Assembly: GCA_024276495.1 (NCBI GenBank)
Contig: JAJRXC010000046.1
Location: 1 to 37,294 of the forward strand
Direction: 5' to 3'
Origin: Actinomycetes bacterium
GTDB lineage: Bacteria > Actinomycetota > Acidimicrobiia > Acidimicrobiales > Aldehydirespiratoraceae
DNA length: 37,294 bases
Below the pieces are notes generated by a model. The model saw nothing but the letters and a program-made list of their open reading frames with translations, did not search any database and was not told the origin of the DNA. Below, piece by piece: positions 21,307 through 29,499 of this stretch. Made by a program: the position numbers and the translations under genes. Numbering within the stretch: position 1 is the first letter of the stretch; each line of letters opens with the position of its first letter.

Positions 21307-23264
21307 CCACCCGATCCATCACCGGACCTCGCAGCGCCGGAGGGCGCGCCGCGATGGCGCTGCTGGCCGGACTGCTGCTCATCGGCGGGGCGCTCCAGTT
21401 CTCCGTGGCTGCCGCGCAGGACGGCGACGCGGTGGCGACCGCTCCCCCCGAACTGCTCCTGATCGATGCCGGCTCGTCGCCCTACGTTCTGATCCGCTCC
21501 GGTGCGGCACCGGCCGACGTCACCATCACGATCGGTGACGAGGAAGCGACCGTCGACCGTCCGGTCGTCATCGCCGACAGCGGGTTGCCGGTCCAGACCG
21601 CGATCGTAATCGACAACGCGAGTGCGGCCGACGACGTGCTCGAGCCGTTCCTCGCCGCGGCCCGGGCGTACATCGACAATGCCGGCCCGAACGAGGACAT
21701 CTCGATCTGGACCTCCGGCGGCGTATCACGTCTGCGCGTCGGCTTGAGCAACGACCACGAACGCACCGCCGAGATCGTTTCGGGCATCGTCAGCGCGAAC
21801 GGTACGAGCCTTCTCTACGACACGATCCGCGACGCCGCATCGGAGCTCACCGACTCCGGTGCCGGGGCGACCAACGTGATCGTCTTCGCCGCCACCATCG
21901 ACGGGGGTTCGGCCACCACCGCGGCCGAGGCCCGTGGCGCGGTGCAGGCGGTCGACGGCTCGGCCTTCGCGGTCGCCACGAGCGACGTCGTCGTGAGCGC
22001 CATGAGCACCCTGGTGTCGTCGACCTACGGCGGCGCGTTCGCGTCGACCGATGATCCCGAGGAGATCGCGGGCTACGGCACGTCGGTCTCCCAGGTCGTC
22101 AACGGCACCTGGATGATCCCGTTCGAGTCGGTGCAACTTCTCGACGAGAACCAGATCGCCATCACCATCGACGGCACCGAGATCCGGGCGTCGTATGCCG
22201 GAGGTTCGCGCACCTCGGGACGGGCGCTCGCACCGTTCACCGAGCGGGGCGACACCGGAATTCCGGGCTTCGGGTTCCTCGCCGGTGAGACCGGCCGCAC
22301 CCTCGGCCTCGTCTTCGGTGCGGTTGCCGCCGGGCTCGGCGCGTTCGCCGTCGTTCTGCTGCTCCAGAAGGACGAATCGAACCTGACGAGCGTGCTGAAC
22401 GCGTACAGCGACCCGTACGGGACGACGCCGGTCGTCGAGGACGAAGACCGCGGCATGTCGAAGAACGCCCTGCTGAAACGGGCCGTGGAGCTGACGGAGG
22501 ACCTGGCCGAGCGCCGGGGAATGCTGTCGCGTCTCGAAGCGACGCTGGAACGGGCCGACCTGCCCCTTCGCGCCGGCGAGGCGCTGACCGCAGCCGCCGG
22601 CATCGCCGTCGCCTTCATGGTCGTCGGGCTGCTCCTCATCGGAAACATGATGGGCATGCTGGTGTTCGCGATCATCGGCGTCCTGATCCCGGGCTTCACC
22701 GTCCGGGTCAAAGCGGCCCGCCGCCGCAAGGCCTTCATGGCCCAGCTCCCCGACACGTTGACGTTGCTGTCGTCGACGCTCAAGGCCGGCTACTCGTTCA
22801 TGCAGGGCGTCGAGGCGGTCTCCCAGGAGATCGAGGACCCGATGGGCGGCGAGCTGCGCCGCATCGTGACCGAAGCCCAGTTGGGCCGCCCGCTCGAGGA
22901 TGCCATGGACGCCTCCGCCGAACGGATGGACTCGCCGGACTTCTCCTGGGCGGTCATGGCCGTCAAGATCCAACGGGAGGTCGGCGGCAACCTCTCGGAG
23001 CTGCTCCTCACCGTCGCCGAGACGATGACCGAACGTGAACGGCTCCGCCGTGACATCGCATCGCTCACCGCCGAGGGAAAGATGAGCGCCATCGTGCTCG
23101 GCGCGCTTCCGATCCTTCTCGGGATGGCCATGTGGGCCATGAACCCCGAGTACATCAACACCCTCTTCACCGACAGTTTCGGCAAGGTGCTGCTGGGTCT
23201 GTCCGTCTTCGCCGTCCTCGCGGGTTTCGCGTGGATGAAGAAGATCATCAACATCGACATCTGA
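21303..23264 (+). CDS. tadB: TadB pilus platform protein with N-terminal exported VWA-like domain
   Basis: A 653-residue protein; ordinary TadB is about 300. Residues 17-38 are a signal or anchor helix. Residues 95-270 look like a von Willebrand A domain: TAIVIDNASAADD in place of DxSxS, ANGTSLLYDTIRDAA with the MIDAS threonine (T168), and NVIVFAATIDGGS. The first MIDAS serines are alanines, so metal binding may be weak. A second helix (residues 331-354) follows, then the type II secretion F domain typical of TadB (QLPDTLTLLSSTLKAGYSF, VMAVKIQREVGGNLSELL) with its membrane helices. GTG 21303 overlaps the tadA stop (GTGA). The fused domain would lie outside the membrane and might contact the growing pilus. 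Confidence 0.88.
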   Translation: MTTRSITGPRSAGGRAAMALLAGLLLIGGALQFSVAAAQDGDAVATAPPELLLIDAGSSPYVLIRSGAAPADVTITIGDEEATVDRPVVIADSGLPVQTAIVIDNASAADDVLEPFLAAARAYIDNAGPNEDISIWTSGGVSRLRVGLSNDHERTAEIVSGIVSANGTSLLYDTIRDAASELTDSGAGATNVIVFAATIDGGSATTAAEARGAVQAVDGSAFAVATSDVVVSAMSTLVSSTYGGAFASTDDPEEIAGYGTSVSQVVNGTWMIPFESVQLLDENQIAITIDGTEIRASYAGGSRTSGRALAPFTERGDTGIPGFGFLAGETGRTLGLVFGAVAAGLGAFAVVLLLQKDESNLTSVLNAYSDPYGTTPVVEDEDRGMSKNALLKRAVELTEDLAERRGMLSRLEATLERADLPLRAGEALTAAAGIAVAFMVVGLLLIGNMMGMLVFAIIGVLIPGFTVRVKAARRRKAFMAQLPDTLTLLSSTLKAGYSFMQGVEAVSQEIEDPMGGELRRIVTEAQLGRPLEDAMDASAERMDSPDFSWAVMAVKIQREVGGNLSELLLTVAETMTERERLRRDIASLTAEGKMSAIVLGALPILLGMAMWAMNPEYINTLFTDSFGKVLLGLSVFAVLAGFAWMKKIINIDI

Positions 23265-23271
23265 GGAAGCC

Positions 23272-24201
23272 GTGTTCGAACTGTCTCCCCAAATCGCCGC
23301 CGCCCTCATCGGTGGCGGAGTCGCGCTCGCCATCTGGGCGATCGCGTCACAGGCCCACGACAAGTCGGTGGTGCGCGAGTCGCTGCGGGCCCTCGAGGAC
23401 TACGAGGTCGAGAGCGTCCGGGATCAGGAACTGCTCAACCCGCTGGCCCAGCGCGCCTTCCTCCCGATCCTGAGCGCGTTGACCAGCGTCGGTCGCCGCC
23501 TGACCCCGGTCGGCTATGTCGACGGCGTTCGCCACAAGTTCATCCTCTCGGGTCGGCCGTCGGCCGCCCAGATCGACCGCTTTCTCGCGATCCGGGTGAT
23601 CACGGTCGTGCTCGTGCCGGTCTCGTTCTGGTTCTTCTACATCTGGAACCCGCTGGCCATCACGGGCAAGACACAGCTGGCCGCCACCGCGCTCGCGGGT
23701 CTTGCCCTGCTCGTCGGCCCCGACGCCCGACTCAACCGGGCCGTCGCCGACCGACAAAAGGAGATCCTGCGCGGCCTGCCCGACATCATCGACCTCCTGG
23801 TGATCAGCGTGGAAGCCGGGCTCGGGTTCGAGCAGGCGCTGCAGCGCACGATCGTCTCGGTTCCCGGTGAGCTGAGCGACGAGTTCTCCCGGATGCTCGG
23901 TGAGGTCCGGGCCGGCTCGACCCGGGCCGATTCGATGCGGGCGATGGAAGCCCGCATCGAGGTACCCGAGGTGCGAAGCTTCGTTCTCGCCATCCTCCAG
24001 GCGGACACCTTCGGGGTGTCGATCGGACGGGTGCTGCGGGGCCAGGCCGAGGAGATGCGCATCAAGCGTCGTCAGATCGCCCAGGAGAAGGCCCAGAAGG
24101 CGCCGGTCAAGATGCTGATCCCGATGGTGTTCTGCATCTTCCCCGCCTTGTTCACCGTGGTGCTCGGTCCGGCCATGATCCGGATCATGGCCAACTTCTG
24201 A
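23272..24201 (+). CDS. tadC: Pilus platform protein TadC
   Basis: A 309-residue inner-membrane protein with the type II secretion F domain (LRGLPDIIDLLVISVEAGLG, ILQADTFGVSIGRVLRGQAE, KAPVKMLIPMVFCIFPA) and three to four membrane helices. It forms the assembly platform with TadB. GTG 23272 has GAGGAA a few bases upstream and starts 7 bp after the tadB stop, so it is in the same operon. Next gene starts 19 bp downstream. Confidence 0.9.
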   Translation: MFELSPQIAAALIGGGVALAIWAIASQAHDKSVVRESLRALEDYEVESVRDQELLNPLAQRAFLPILSALTSVGRRLTPVGYVDGVRHKFILSGRPSAAQIDRFLAIRVITVVLVPVSFWFFYIWNPLAITGKTQLAATALAGLALLVGPDARLNRAVADRQKEILRGLPDIIDLLVISVEAGLGFEQALQRTIVSVPGELSDEFSRMLGEVRAGSTRADSMRAMEARIEVPEVRSFVLAILQADTFGVSIGRVLRGQAEEMRIKRRQIAQEKAQKAPVKMLIPMVFCIFPALFTVVLGPAMIRIMANF

Positions 24202-24220
24202 CCTGCCATCGCCGCAACCG

Positions 24221-25690
24221 ATGACCCTCACCGAGTCGCTCGATGCGCCGCCGGTCGGCGGTGACACCGGCGACGACCCCGAACGCCGTCCGCCGCGACG
24301 ACAACTGGACCTCGGGGTCTTCTGCGGACTCGCCGTTGCCCTGATCGGCCTGGGCCTCGGCGCGTCCCGCATCGGCGACAACAGCTTCCTCACCCACCTC
24401 GCGACCGGTCGGGAGATGCTGGAATCGGGAATCGTCCGAAACGATGTGTTCACGTGGACGTCGCCCGGCGAGAGCATCGTCGTGCAGTCGTGGCTCGCGT
24501 CGCTGATCTACGGGCTCGTGGACGCGGCCGGCGGGTTCTACGGGCTGCGGGTCCTGACCGCCGTGCTGGCCGCGACCGTCGCGGCCGCGGCGTGGCGGCT
24601 GACCCGGGCGAACGCCGCCATCGTCACCCGGCTCCTCATCATGGCGCCGCTCCTCGCGATCGGGCGGACGAACTGGAGCGAACGCCCGCTCCTCATCGCG
24701 TTCGTGCTCTTCGCCGCCACGATGCTGGTCGTCGAGGGCGACGGCCGGCCACGCGGCCTGGTGGCCGTGGGTGCGGTGTGGATCAACGTGCACGGGAGCT
24801 GGCCCCTCGGCATCGTCTATCTCGTGGCGCGGATCGCCGGTGGTCTCGGCGATCGCGAGTCGGTGCAGCGGGAGTGGGCGGCGCTGCGTGCGCTCGGCGC
24901 CGGCATCCTCATCGGCGGCGTCGTCAACCCCTACGGCCCGGCCATGCTGGCCTTCCCCCTGCGCCTGCTCGGGCGCCAGGAGGTGCTCTCGAACGTCGTC
25001 GAGTGGCAGTCACCGTCGTTCGACAGCACCTGGACCCGGGCGTTCCTGCTCCTCGTCCTCGCATCGGTCGCCGCGCTGACGCGTCGGCCACGCTGGCGCG
25101 ACGCGCTCCCCATGATGGTGTTCGTCGCCGCCGCGCTGATCGGTCGACGCAACATCGCGCTCGCCGCGCTCGTCGTCCTCCCCCTCCTGGCCAGAGGGCT
25201 CCCGGCCCTCGGACGGCTCTACGCGTCGCGTACCAGCAACGCGATCCATCTCGGTGCCGTCGCCTTCGTCGGGCTTCTCGGGGCGCTTCCGCTGATCGCG
25301 GTGCGGAGCCCCCACGTCGACCTGGGTCGATACCCCGACGATGCCGTCACCGCGATGGAAATGGATCTCGGCCTGGTGCCGGGCGAGACCCGCATCATCC
25401 ATCCCGACTATGTCGGCAACTATCTCGACATCCGCTACGGCGCCGCCGGTGCCACCTGGATCGACGACCGCTTCGAGCTGCACGACCCGTCGCTGGTCGC
25501 GGACTATCTCGTGCTTCTCGACGGGGCGCCGGAGTGGGAGTCGGTGCTCGACCGCTACGACGCCGAAGCGATCCTGTGGCCCCGAGATCACGTCCTGGTC
25601 GAGCTGGCCACGAAGGTGGGGGAGTGGACGACGGTCTGGCGCGACGACGACTGGGTCGTCCTGTGTGCCCCCGACGACCCCTCATGTTGA
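24221..25690 (+). CDS. Polytopic membrane protein, GT-C glycosyltransferase-like, unknown function
   Basis: A 489-residue protein with about ten hydrophobic segments and a C-terminal soluble part (from about residue 375, WIDDRFELHDPS to the end). The first loop, FLTHLATGREMLESGIVRND followed by VFTWTSPGES and QSWLAS, matches a large family of uncharacterised bacterial membrane proteins that resemble GT-C (dolichol-phosphate-mannose-type) transferases. The GT-C acidic motif is not obvious (RIGDN precedes the loop), so enzymatic activity is uncertain. Position directly after tadC, with 19 bp between, suggests cotranscription; a role in modifying pilin or surface material is speculation. Confidence 0.7.
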   Translation: MTLTESLDAPPVGGDTGDDPERRPPRRQLDLGVFCGLAVALIGLGLGASRIGDNSFLTHLATGREMLESGIVRNDVFTWTSPGESIVVQSWLASLIYGLVDAAGGFYGLRVLTAVLAATVAAAAWRLTRANAAIVTRLLIMAPLLAIGRTNWSERPLLIAFVLFAATMLVVEGDGRPRGLVAVGAVWINVHGSWPLGIVYLVARIAGGLGDRESVQREWAALRALGAGILIGGVVNPYGPAMLAFPLRLLGRQEVLSNVVEWQSPSFDSTWTRAFLLLVLASVAALTRRPRWRDALPMMVFVAAALIGRRNIALAALVVLPLLARGLPALGRLYASRTSNAIHLGAVAFVGLLGALPLIAVRSPHVDLGRYPDDAVTAMEMDLGLVPGETRIIHPDYVGNYLDIRYGAAGATWIDDRFELHDPSLVADYLVLLDGAPEWESVLDRYDAEAILWPRDHVLVELATKVGEWTTVWRDDDWVVLCAPDDPSC

Positions 25691-25784
25691 CCCTCACGTG
25701 GCCGGTCAAGTCCTTGCCTGGGGAACCCGGCTGCCGATGGAGCCGAGAGCAACGCTGCGTGGACGAGATGTCGTGGAGTGAAGA

Positions 25785-27602
25785 GTGGACATGATGAGCG
25801 ATCTCCAGACGCCCACCGAGGCGTCGACGGCCGACGCCGAACGCCTGCGGCAACCTGTCTCGCATCGCGCCAACTCCTGGATGCGCCCGCTGGCCCGCAT
25901 CGGACGGGCGAGCGACGGCTACGAGGTCGACGGGCTCGGGGCCGGACTCAACGACCGTGTCGACCGGGTCGCGGCCTTCGCCCCGGCGATCCTGGCCATC
26001 CGCTGGGGCATGACGGTCGTGTCCGTCGCCCTCTCGGCCTCGGCGTTCGTCAACGCCGACTGGGAGATCGTCCTGTGGTGCATGGTCGTCGTCAGCTACA
26101 CCGTCATCCGCACGGTGAGCCCGCTTCGCTACATCGGCGATCTTCGCTCGTTGGTCCAGGTCGTGCTGGAGATCGCCATCCACGTCGGCGCCGTCGCGGC
26201 GACGGACTTCTGGGAATCACCGTTCGTCTTCTCCCTGATGACCGCGATCATCGTGGCCGGCTTCGCTCGGGGCTTCGGCTTCGGACTTCGAATCGCGATC
26301 GGCGCGGCGCTGGCGCTGAGCATCGGCGACGCCGCCCGTTCCAACTACGAGCTCCAGGATCTGCGCATCAGCCTGCAGTGGTCGGCCGTCCTCCTCCTCG
26401 TCGGTGTGGTCGCGGGCTATGCCCGTCGGATCAGCGGCGAGGCCGACCTGCAACATTCGCTGGCCCTCGATCGCCTCGACCGGCTGTCCGACGCCAACGC
26501 CTTGCTCTTCTCGTTGCACCGCGTCGCCCAGACGCTTCCGGCATCACTCGACCTCGGCGAGGTCCTCGACACGACGGTGTCGCGCCTGCGCGGTCTCGTC
26601 GACTTCGACGCCGTCGCCATCCTCGTGTTCGACGACACCGATGCGAGCTGGCAGGTGATCCGGCGCGAGGGGGCGGCGCTGCCGGCCCGGCTGGGCCCCA
26701 CCGAGCTTCCCCGGCCGCTGATGGATGCCATGTCGAGCAACCGCATGATCGAGGAACCCGACCTGTCCCAACCCCGCGGACCGGGCATCTCCCCGATGTC
26801 GTCGTCGGGGATCTACACCGTGCTCCCGGCTCGGGGATCGATCATCGGGTTGCTGGCGGTCGAATCACGCCGGCCGGCCGCGTTCGGTCGCCGCGACATC
26901 GAGTTGTTGAACGGGTTCGTGGAACCGGTCGCCCTCGCGATCGACAACGCCCGCTGGTTCAGTCGCCTCCGCACGGTCGGCGCCGACGAGGAACGAACCC
27001 GCATCGCCAGAGACCTCCACGACAACATCGGCCAGTCGCTCGCCTACCTGGCGTTCGAGCTCGATCGGTTGGTGACGAAGGAGAGCCGCGGTGAAGAGCT
27101 CGGCGATTCCCTCGAACAGCTCCGCAGTGATCTCCGGGGCGTGATCGGCGAGGTCCGGGACACGCTCTACGACCTGCGGACCGATGTCTCCGACCAGCTC
27201 GAGATCGGCGAGGTCCTCGAGCAGTTCAGCGCCCGACTGATGGAACGAACCGAGCTCGACATCCGCGTCTACGCCGATCGCAGCGGCACCCGTCTCCCCC
27301 TCCTCCAGGAGCGGGAGATGTGGCGGATCGCCCAGGAAGCGCTCGTCAACGTCGAACGCCACGCCGAGGCCCGCGGTGTCGCTGTGCGCTGGCGTTGTGA
27401 CGGCGAGGCAGCCGCGCTGGAGATCGCCGATGACGGGAAGGGATTCCCCGAGGGGAAGGCCGGCCGGCTCGACTCGTACGGGATCATGGGGATGCGCGAG
27501 CGGGCGTCGTCGATCGGGGCGACGCTGGAGGTGCACTCCGAAGAGGGTCGGGGCACCGTCGTGCGCTGCTTTCTGCCTTCCGATCGCAACGGTCGGCGAT
27601 GA
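25785..27602 (+). CDS. Membrane sensor histidine kinase, NarL/DegS type (HisKA_3)
   Basis: A 605-residue kinase. About six membrane helices span residues 60-215. A GAF-like domain (about 235-395; FDAVAILVFDDTDASWQVI) follows. The HisKA_3 motif ERTRIARDLHDNIGQSLAY carries H412. The C-terminal ATPase domain has N-box EALVNVERHAEA and G-box ADDGKGFPEG, with GIMGMRERA. GTG 25785 is chosen because GGAG sits six bases upstream; ATGs at 25791 and 25794 are alternatives. The partner regulator lies 152 bp downstream. The pair stands between tadC and the flp pilin, so pilus control is the likely output. Confidence 0.92.
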   Translation: MDMMSDLQTPTEASTADAERLRQPVSHRANSWMRPLARIGRASDGYEVDGLGAGLNDRVDRVAAFAPAILAIRWGMTVVSVALSASAFVNADWEIVLWCMVVVSYTVIRTVSPLRYIGDLRSLVQVVLEIAIHVGAVAATDFWESPFVFSLMTAIIVAGFARGFGFGLRIAIGAALALSIGDAARSNYELQDLRISLQWSAVLLLVGVVAGYARRISGEADLQHSLALDRLDRLSDANALLFSLHRVAQTLPASLDLGEVLDTTVSRLRGLVDFDAVAILVFDDTDASWQVIRREGAALPARLGPTELPRPLMDAMSSNRMIEEPDLSQPRGPGISPMSSSGIYTVLPARGSIIGLLAVESRRPAAFGRRDIELLNGFVEPVALAIDNARWFSRLRTVGADEERTRIARDLHDNIGQSLAYLAFELDRLVTKESRGEELGDSLEQLRSDLRGVIGEVRDTLYDLRTDVSDQLEIGEVLEQFSARLMERTELDIRVYADRSGTRLPLLQEREMWRIAQEALVNVERHAEARGVAVRWRCDGEAAALEIADDGKGFPEGKAGRLDSYGIMGMRERASSIGATLEVHSEEGRGTVVRCFLPSDRNGRR

Positions 27603-27623
27603 AAGTGACCAAAGGAATCTCAC

Positions 27624-27728
27624 GGTCGGTGGGCGGATCACGGCGCGATGCCTAATGAACCGGGTCGACCGACCGATGGAACCTCGGGCCGGACAGGGTC
27701 CGAAAACAGTTGGCGACCAGACCGGTCG
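27624..27728. promoter_or_regulatory. Cluster of GGTCG/CGACC half-sites between kinase and regulator genes
   Basis: Half-sites GGTCG occur at 27624, 27663 and 27724, and CGACC at 27666, 27670 and 27714, giving GGTCGACCGACC and the inverted repeat CGACC-AGACC-GGTCG (27714-27728). One or none would be expected in 150 bp. The cluster lies just before the response regulator gene and might be its own binding site. No clear promoter hexamers can be named. Confidence 0.35.
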
Positions 27729-27754
27729 TCAGGATTTCGAGGAAATCAGCCAAG

Positions 27755-28399
27755 ATGACCATTCGATTGATGCTCGCCGATGACCACCGGATGCTCCGGG
27801 AAGGCCTGAGTCGCTCGATGTCGGAGCATGGCTTCGATGTCGTCGGCGAGGCCCGCGACGGAGTCGAGGCGGTGAACATGGCGTACTCCCTCACCCCGGA
27901 CGTGGTCCTCATGGATGTGTCCATGCCGGAGATGGACGGCGTCGAGGCGTGCCGACAGGTGCGGGCGGCGGTACCCGGCACGAAGATCGTGATGCTCACG
28001 ATGCATGCCGATCAGGACGTGCTGGCCAACGCGATCCGCGCCGGTGCGTGTGGATATCTGGTCAAGGACTGCTCGACCGAGGAGATCGCCGATGCCGTTC
28101 GCATGGCATCCAACGGCGACACGGCCCTGTCCCCCCAGCTGGCCGCATCGATGCTCGACGAGGTCCGCAAGCTCGACCAGGCACCGACTCGCGAAGAACG
28201 GGTCGTCACCAAGCGTGAGGAAGAGGTGCTGCAGCTGATCGCCGACGGGTGTTCGACCTCGGAGGTCGCCGAGCAGATGTACATCTCCCAAAAGACGGTG
28301 AAGAACCATCTCGCCTCGATCTACCAGAAGCTCGACGCCCGCGATCGCACGCAGGCCGTGCTCCAGGCCGTCCGCATGGGCATCGTCTCCCTCGAGTAG
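27755..28399 (+). CDS. NarL/LuxR-family response regulator
   Basis: A 214-residue regulator. The receiver domain has D9/D10, phospho-acceptor D54 (VVLMDVSMPEMDG), T82 and K104 (YLVKD). Residues 150-214 are a LuxR-type helix-turn-helix (EEEVLQLIADGCSTSEVAEQ, ISQKTVKNHLASIYQKL). It is the evident partner of the upstream kinase. ATG 27755 (MTIRLMLADDH) fits the family start; GAGGAAA lies about 12 bases upstream, rather far. A perfect 11-bp hairpin at 28444 follows, then the flp pilin gene. Confidence 0.94.
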   Translation: MTIRLMLADDHRMLREGLSRSMSEHGFDVVGEARDGVEAVNMAYSLTPDVVLMDVSMPEMDGVEACRQVRAAVPGTKIVMLTMHADQDVLANAIRAGACGYLVKDCSTEEIADAVRMASNGDTALSPQLAASMLDEVRKLDQAPTREERVVTKREEEVLQLIADGCSTSEVAEQMYISQKTVKNHLASIYQKLDARDRTQAVLQAVRMGIVSLE

Positions 28400-28443
28400 T
28401 CGGCCCCTCGGAACTCGGGCTCCGGCCCGCGGAGTGACCCCTC

Positions 28444-28467
28444 GACGCCGCCCCTCGGGGCGGCGTC
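28444..28467 (+). terminator. Perfect GC hairpin after the response regulator gene
   Basis: GACGCCGCCCC (28444-28454) and GGGGCGGCGTC (28457-28467) pair over 11 bp, 44 bp after the regulator's stop. No T run follows. It separates the two-component genes from flp, which should then have its own promoter. Confidence 0.6.
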
Positions 28468-28577
28468 TCCGCGTCGGCTGCCTCGGCCGAACGGCACGGA
28501 CCCGGGACCTCTGGCCCTCGGGTTGGGCCGAACGGTCCATCCAGGGCCGCGATGCCCATGTCGAAGGAACCAGTAGG

Positions 28578-28612
28578 GCCTCCGTGCCGAACGCGGAGGC
28601 GACAACCGGGAG
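28578..28612 (+). promoter_or_regulatory. Hairpin and ribosome-binding site in the flp leader
   Basis: A 7-bp stem, GCCTCCG (28578-28584) with CGGAGGC (28594-28600), and a 9-base loop precede the Shine-Dalgarno GGGAG (28608-28612), 8 bases before the flp ATG. The left arm contains CTCC, which could instead pair with the GGAG of the ribosome site, so a translation switch is conceivable. No known riboswitch class is recognised. Confidence 0.3.
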
Positions 28613-28620
28613 TCCACCCC

Positions 28621-28830
28621 ATGAACCGCCATTCAGCCGACCGCTGTGACCGAATCGGAGGTGCCACCCGATTCGGCGCCGAGCAGAGGGGCGCCGCCCT
28701 GGTCGAATACGTCCTGTTGCTGTCGCTCATCGTTCTCGTCACCTTGGCCGGGGTGTCGGCGTTCGGCGGCTCGGTCGGCGACAGCGTCGACGACTCGGCC
28801 AGTCGGGTGGTCGCCGCCGGCAACGGATGA
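28621..28830 (+). CDS. flp: Flp-type pilin
   Basis: A 69-residue prepilin. A charged leader (residues 1-24) ends in EQRG, followed by AALVEYVLLLSLIVLVTLAG. This is the class III prepilin signal: cleavage after G24 leaves a mature protein with Glu5 and Tyr6, the hallmark of Flp pilins. The mature form is about 45 residues. It is the fibre subunit assembled by the TadA/B/C machine encoded upstream. No prepilin peptidase (TadV/CpaA) is in this window. ATG 28621 has GGGAG 8 bases upstream. Confidence 0.9.
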   Translation: MNRHSADRCDRIGGATRFGAEQRGAALVEYVLLLSLIVLVTLAGVSAFGGSVGDSVDDSASRVVAAGNG

Positions 28831-28869
28831 TCGTCCGCCCGGTGTAGGACACCATCGGGACTCGCGGGG

Positions 28870-28875
28870 TACCGT
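28870..28875 (+). promoter_or_regulatory. -10 element for coaE
   Basis: TACCGT, 6 nt before GTG 28882; leaderless pattern. Confidence 0.45.
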
Positions 28876-28881
28876 CCCGCC

Positions 28882-29499
28882 GTGATCGAGATCGGGTTGA
28901 CGGGTGGCATCGGGAGTGGCAAGTCGACGGTGGCCGATGGGCTCGTGGCCCGCGGCGCCGTGTTGATCGACGCCGACCGGATCGTGCGGGATCTCCAGCG
29001 CCCGGGAGAGCCCGTCTTCGTGGCGATGGTCGAACGCTGGGGCGACTCGATCCTCGACGACGCCGGTGAGCTCGATCGGGCTGCGGTCGCGGCGATCGTG
29101 TTCGCCGACGAGGACGAGCTGAAGGCGTTGAACGACATCGTCCACCCCGCTGTCGGCGAGGAGATGGTGCGGCGGCGCGAGGCGGTCGAGGGCACCGACG
29201 CGATCGTGGTGCTCGACATCCCGTTGCTGGTCAGGGCCGACGGGGAGTCGATCGCCGATCAGTACGCCGACCTCGCGGGGATCGTCGTCGTCGACATCGA
29301 TCCCGATCTGGCGGTCTCGCGCCTGGTCGGCCAGCGCGGCTTCGACGAGGCGGACGCGCGGCGTCGCATCGCGAACCAGGCGAGTCGTGCGGCCCGAAAC
29401 GCGGTCGCCGACAAGGTGATCGACAACTCGGGCGACCTGGCCGCGTTGGAGCGACAGATCGACGAGGTGTGGGCCTGGATGTCGGCGCTCGCGAGCTAG
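28882..29499 (+). CDS. coaE: Dephospho-CoA kinase
   Basis: A 205-residue P-loop kinase for the last step of coenzyme A synthesis, phosphorylating the ribose 3'-OH of dephospho-CoA. It starts MIEIGLTGGIGSGKSTVADG (P-loop near 8-17), and has LIDADRIVRDLQRPG, VLDIPLLV and DADARRRIANQ-like lid residues (EADARRRIANQ). It lacks the C-terminal UPF0157 extension found in mycobacterial CoaE. GTG 28882 is 6 nt after TACCGT. Its stop directly abuts the convergent stalk-protein gene. Confidence 0.95.
   Translation: MIEIGLTGGIGSGKSTVADGLVARGAVLIDADRIVRDLQRPGEPVFVAMVERWGDSILDDAGELDRAAVAAIVFADEDELKALNDIVHPAVGEEMVRRREAVEGTDAIVVLDIPLLVRADGESIADQYADLAGIVVVDIDPDLAVSRLVGQRGFDEADARRRIANQASRAARNAVADKVIDNSGDLAALERQIDEVWAWMSALAS

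Noticed and set aside
25695-25765. Hairpins in the gap before the histidine kinase (GCC-T-GGG-GAA-CCC-GGC and GGCT with AGCC), considered as a riboswitch
   Set aside because: The stems are short, one is bulged and they overlap each other; no known riboswitch consensus matches.
27599-27783. Two tiny frames between kinase and regulator: 18 codons overlapping the kinase stop (ATGA), then 42 codons starting TAATG and overlapping the regulator start
   Set aside because: The overlaps are suggestive of coupling, but codon bias is poor and the peptides show no structure; chance cannot be excluded.
28560-28620. flp leader considered as a cyclic di-GMP riboswitch
   Set aside because: The conserved GGCAAACC and GACGCAAAG-type blocks of the class I aptamer are absent.
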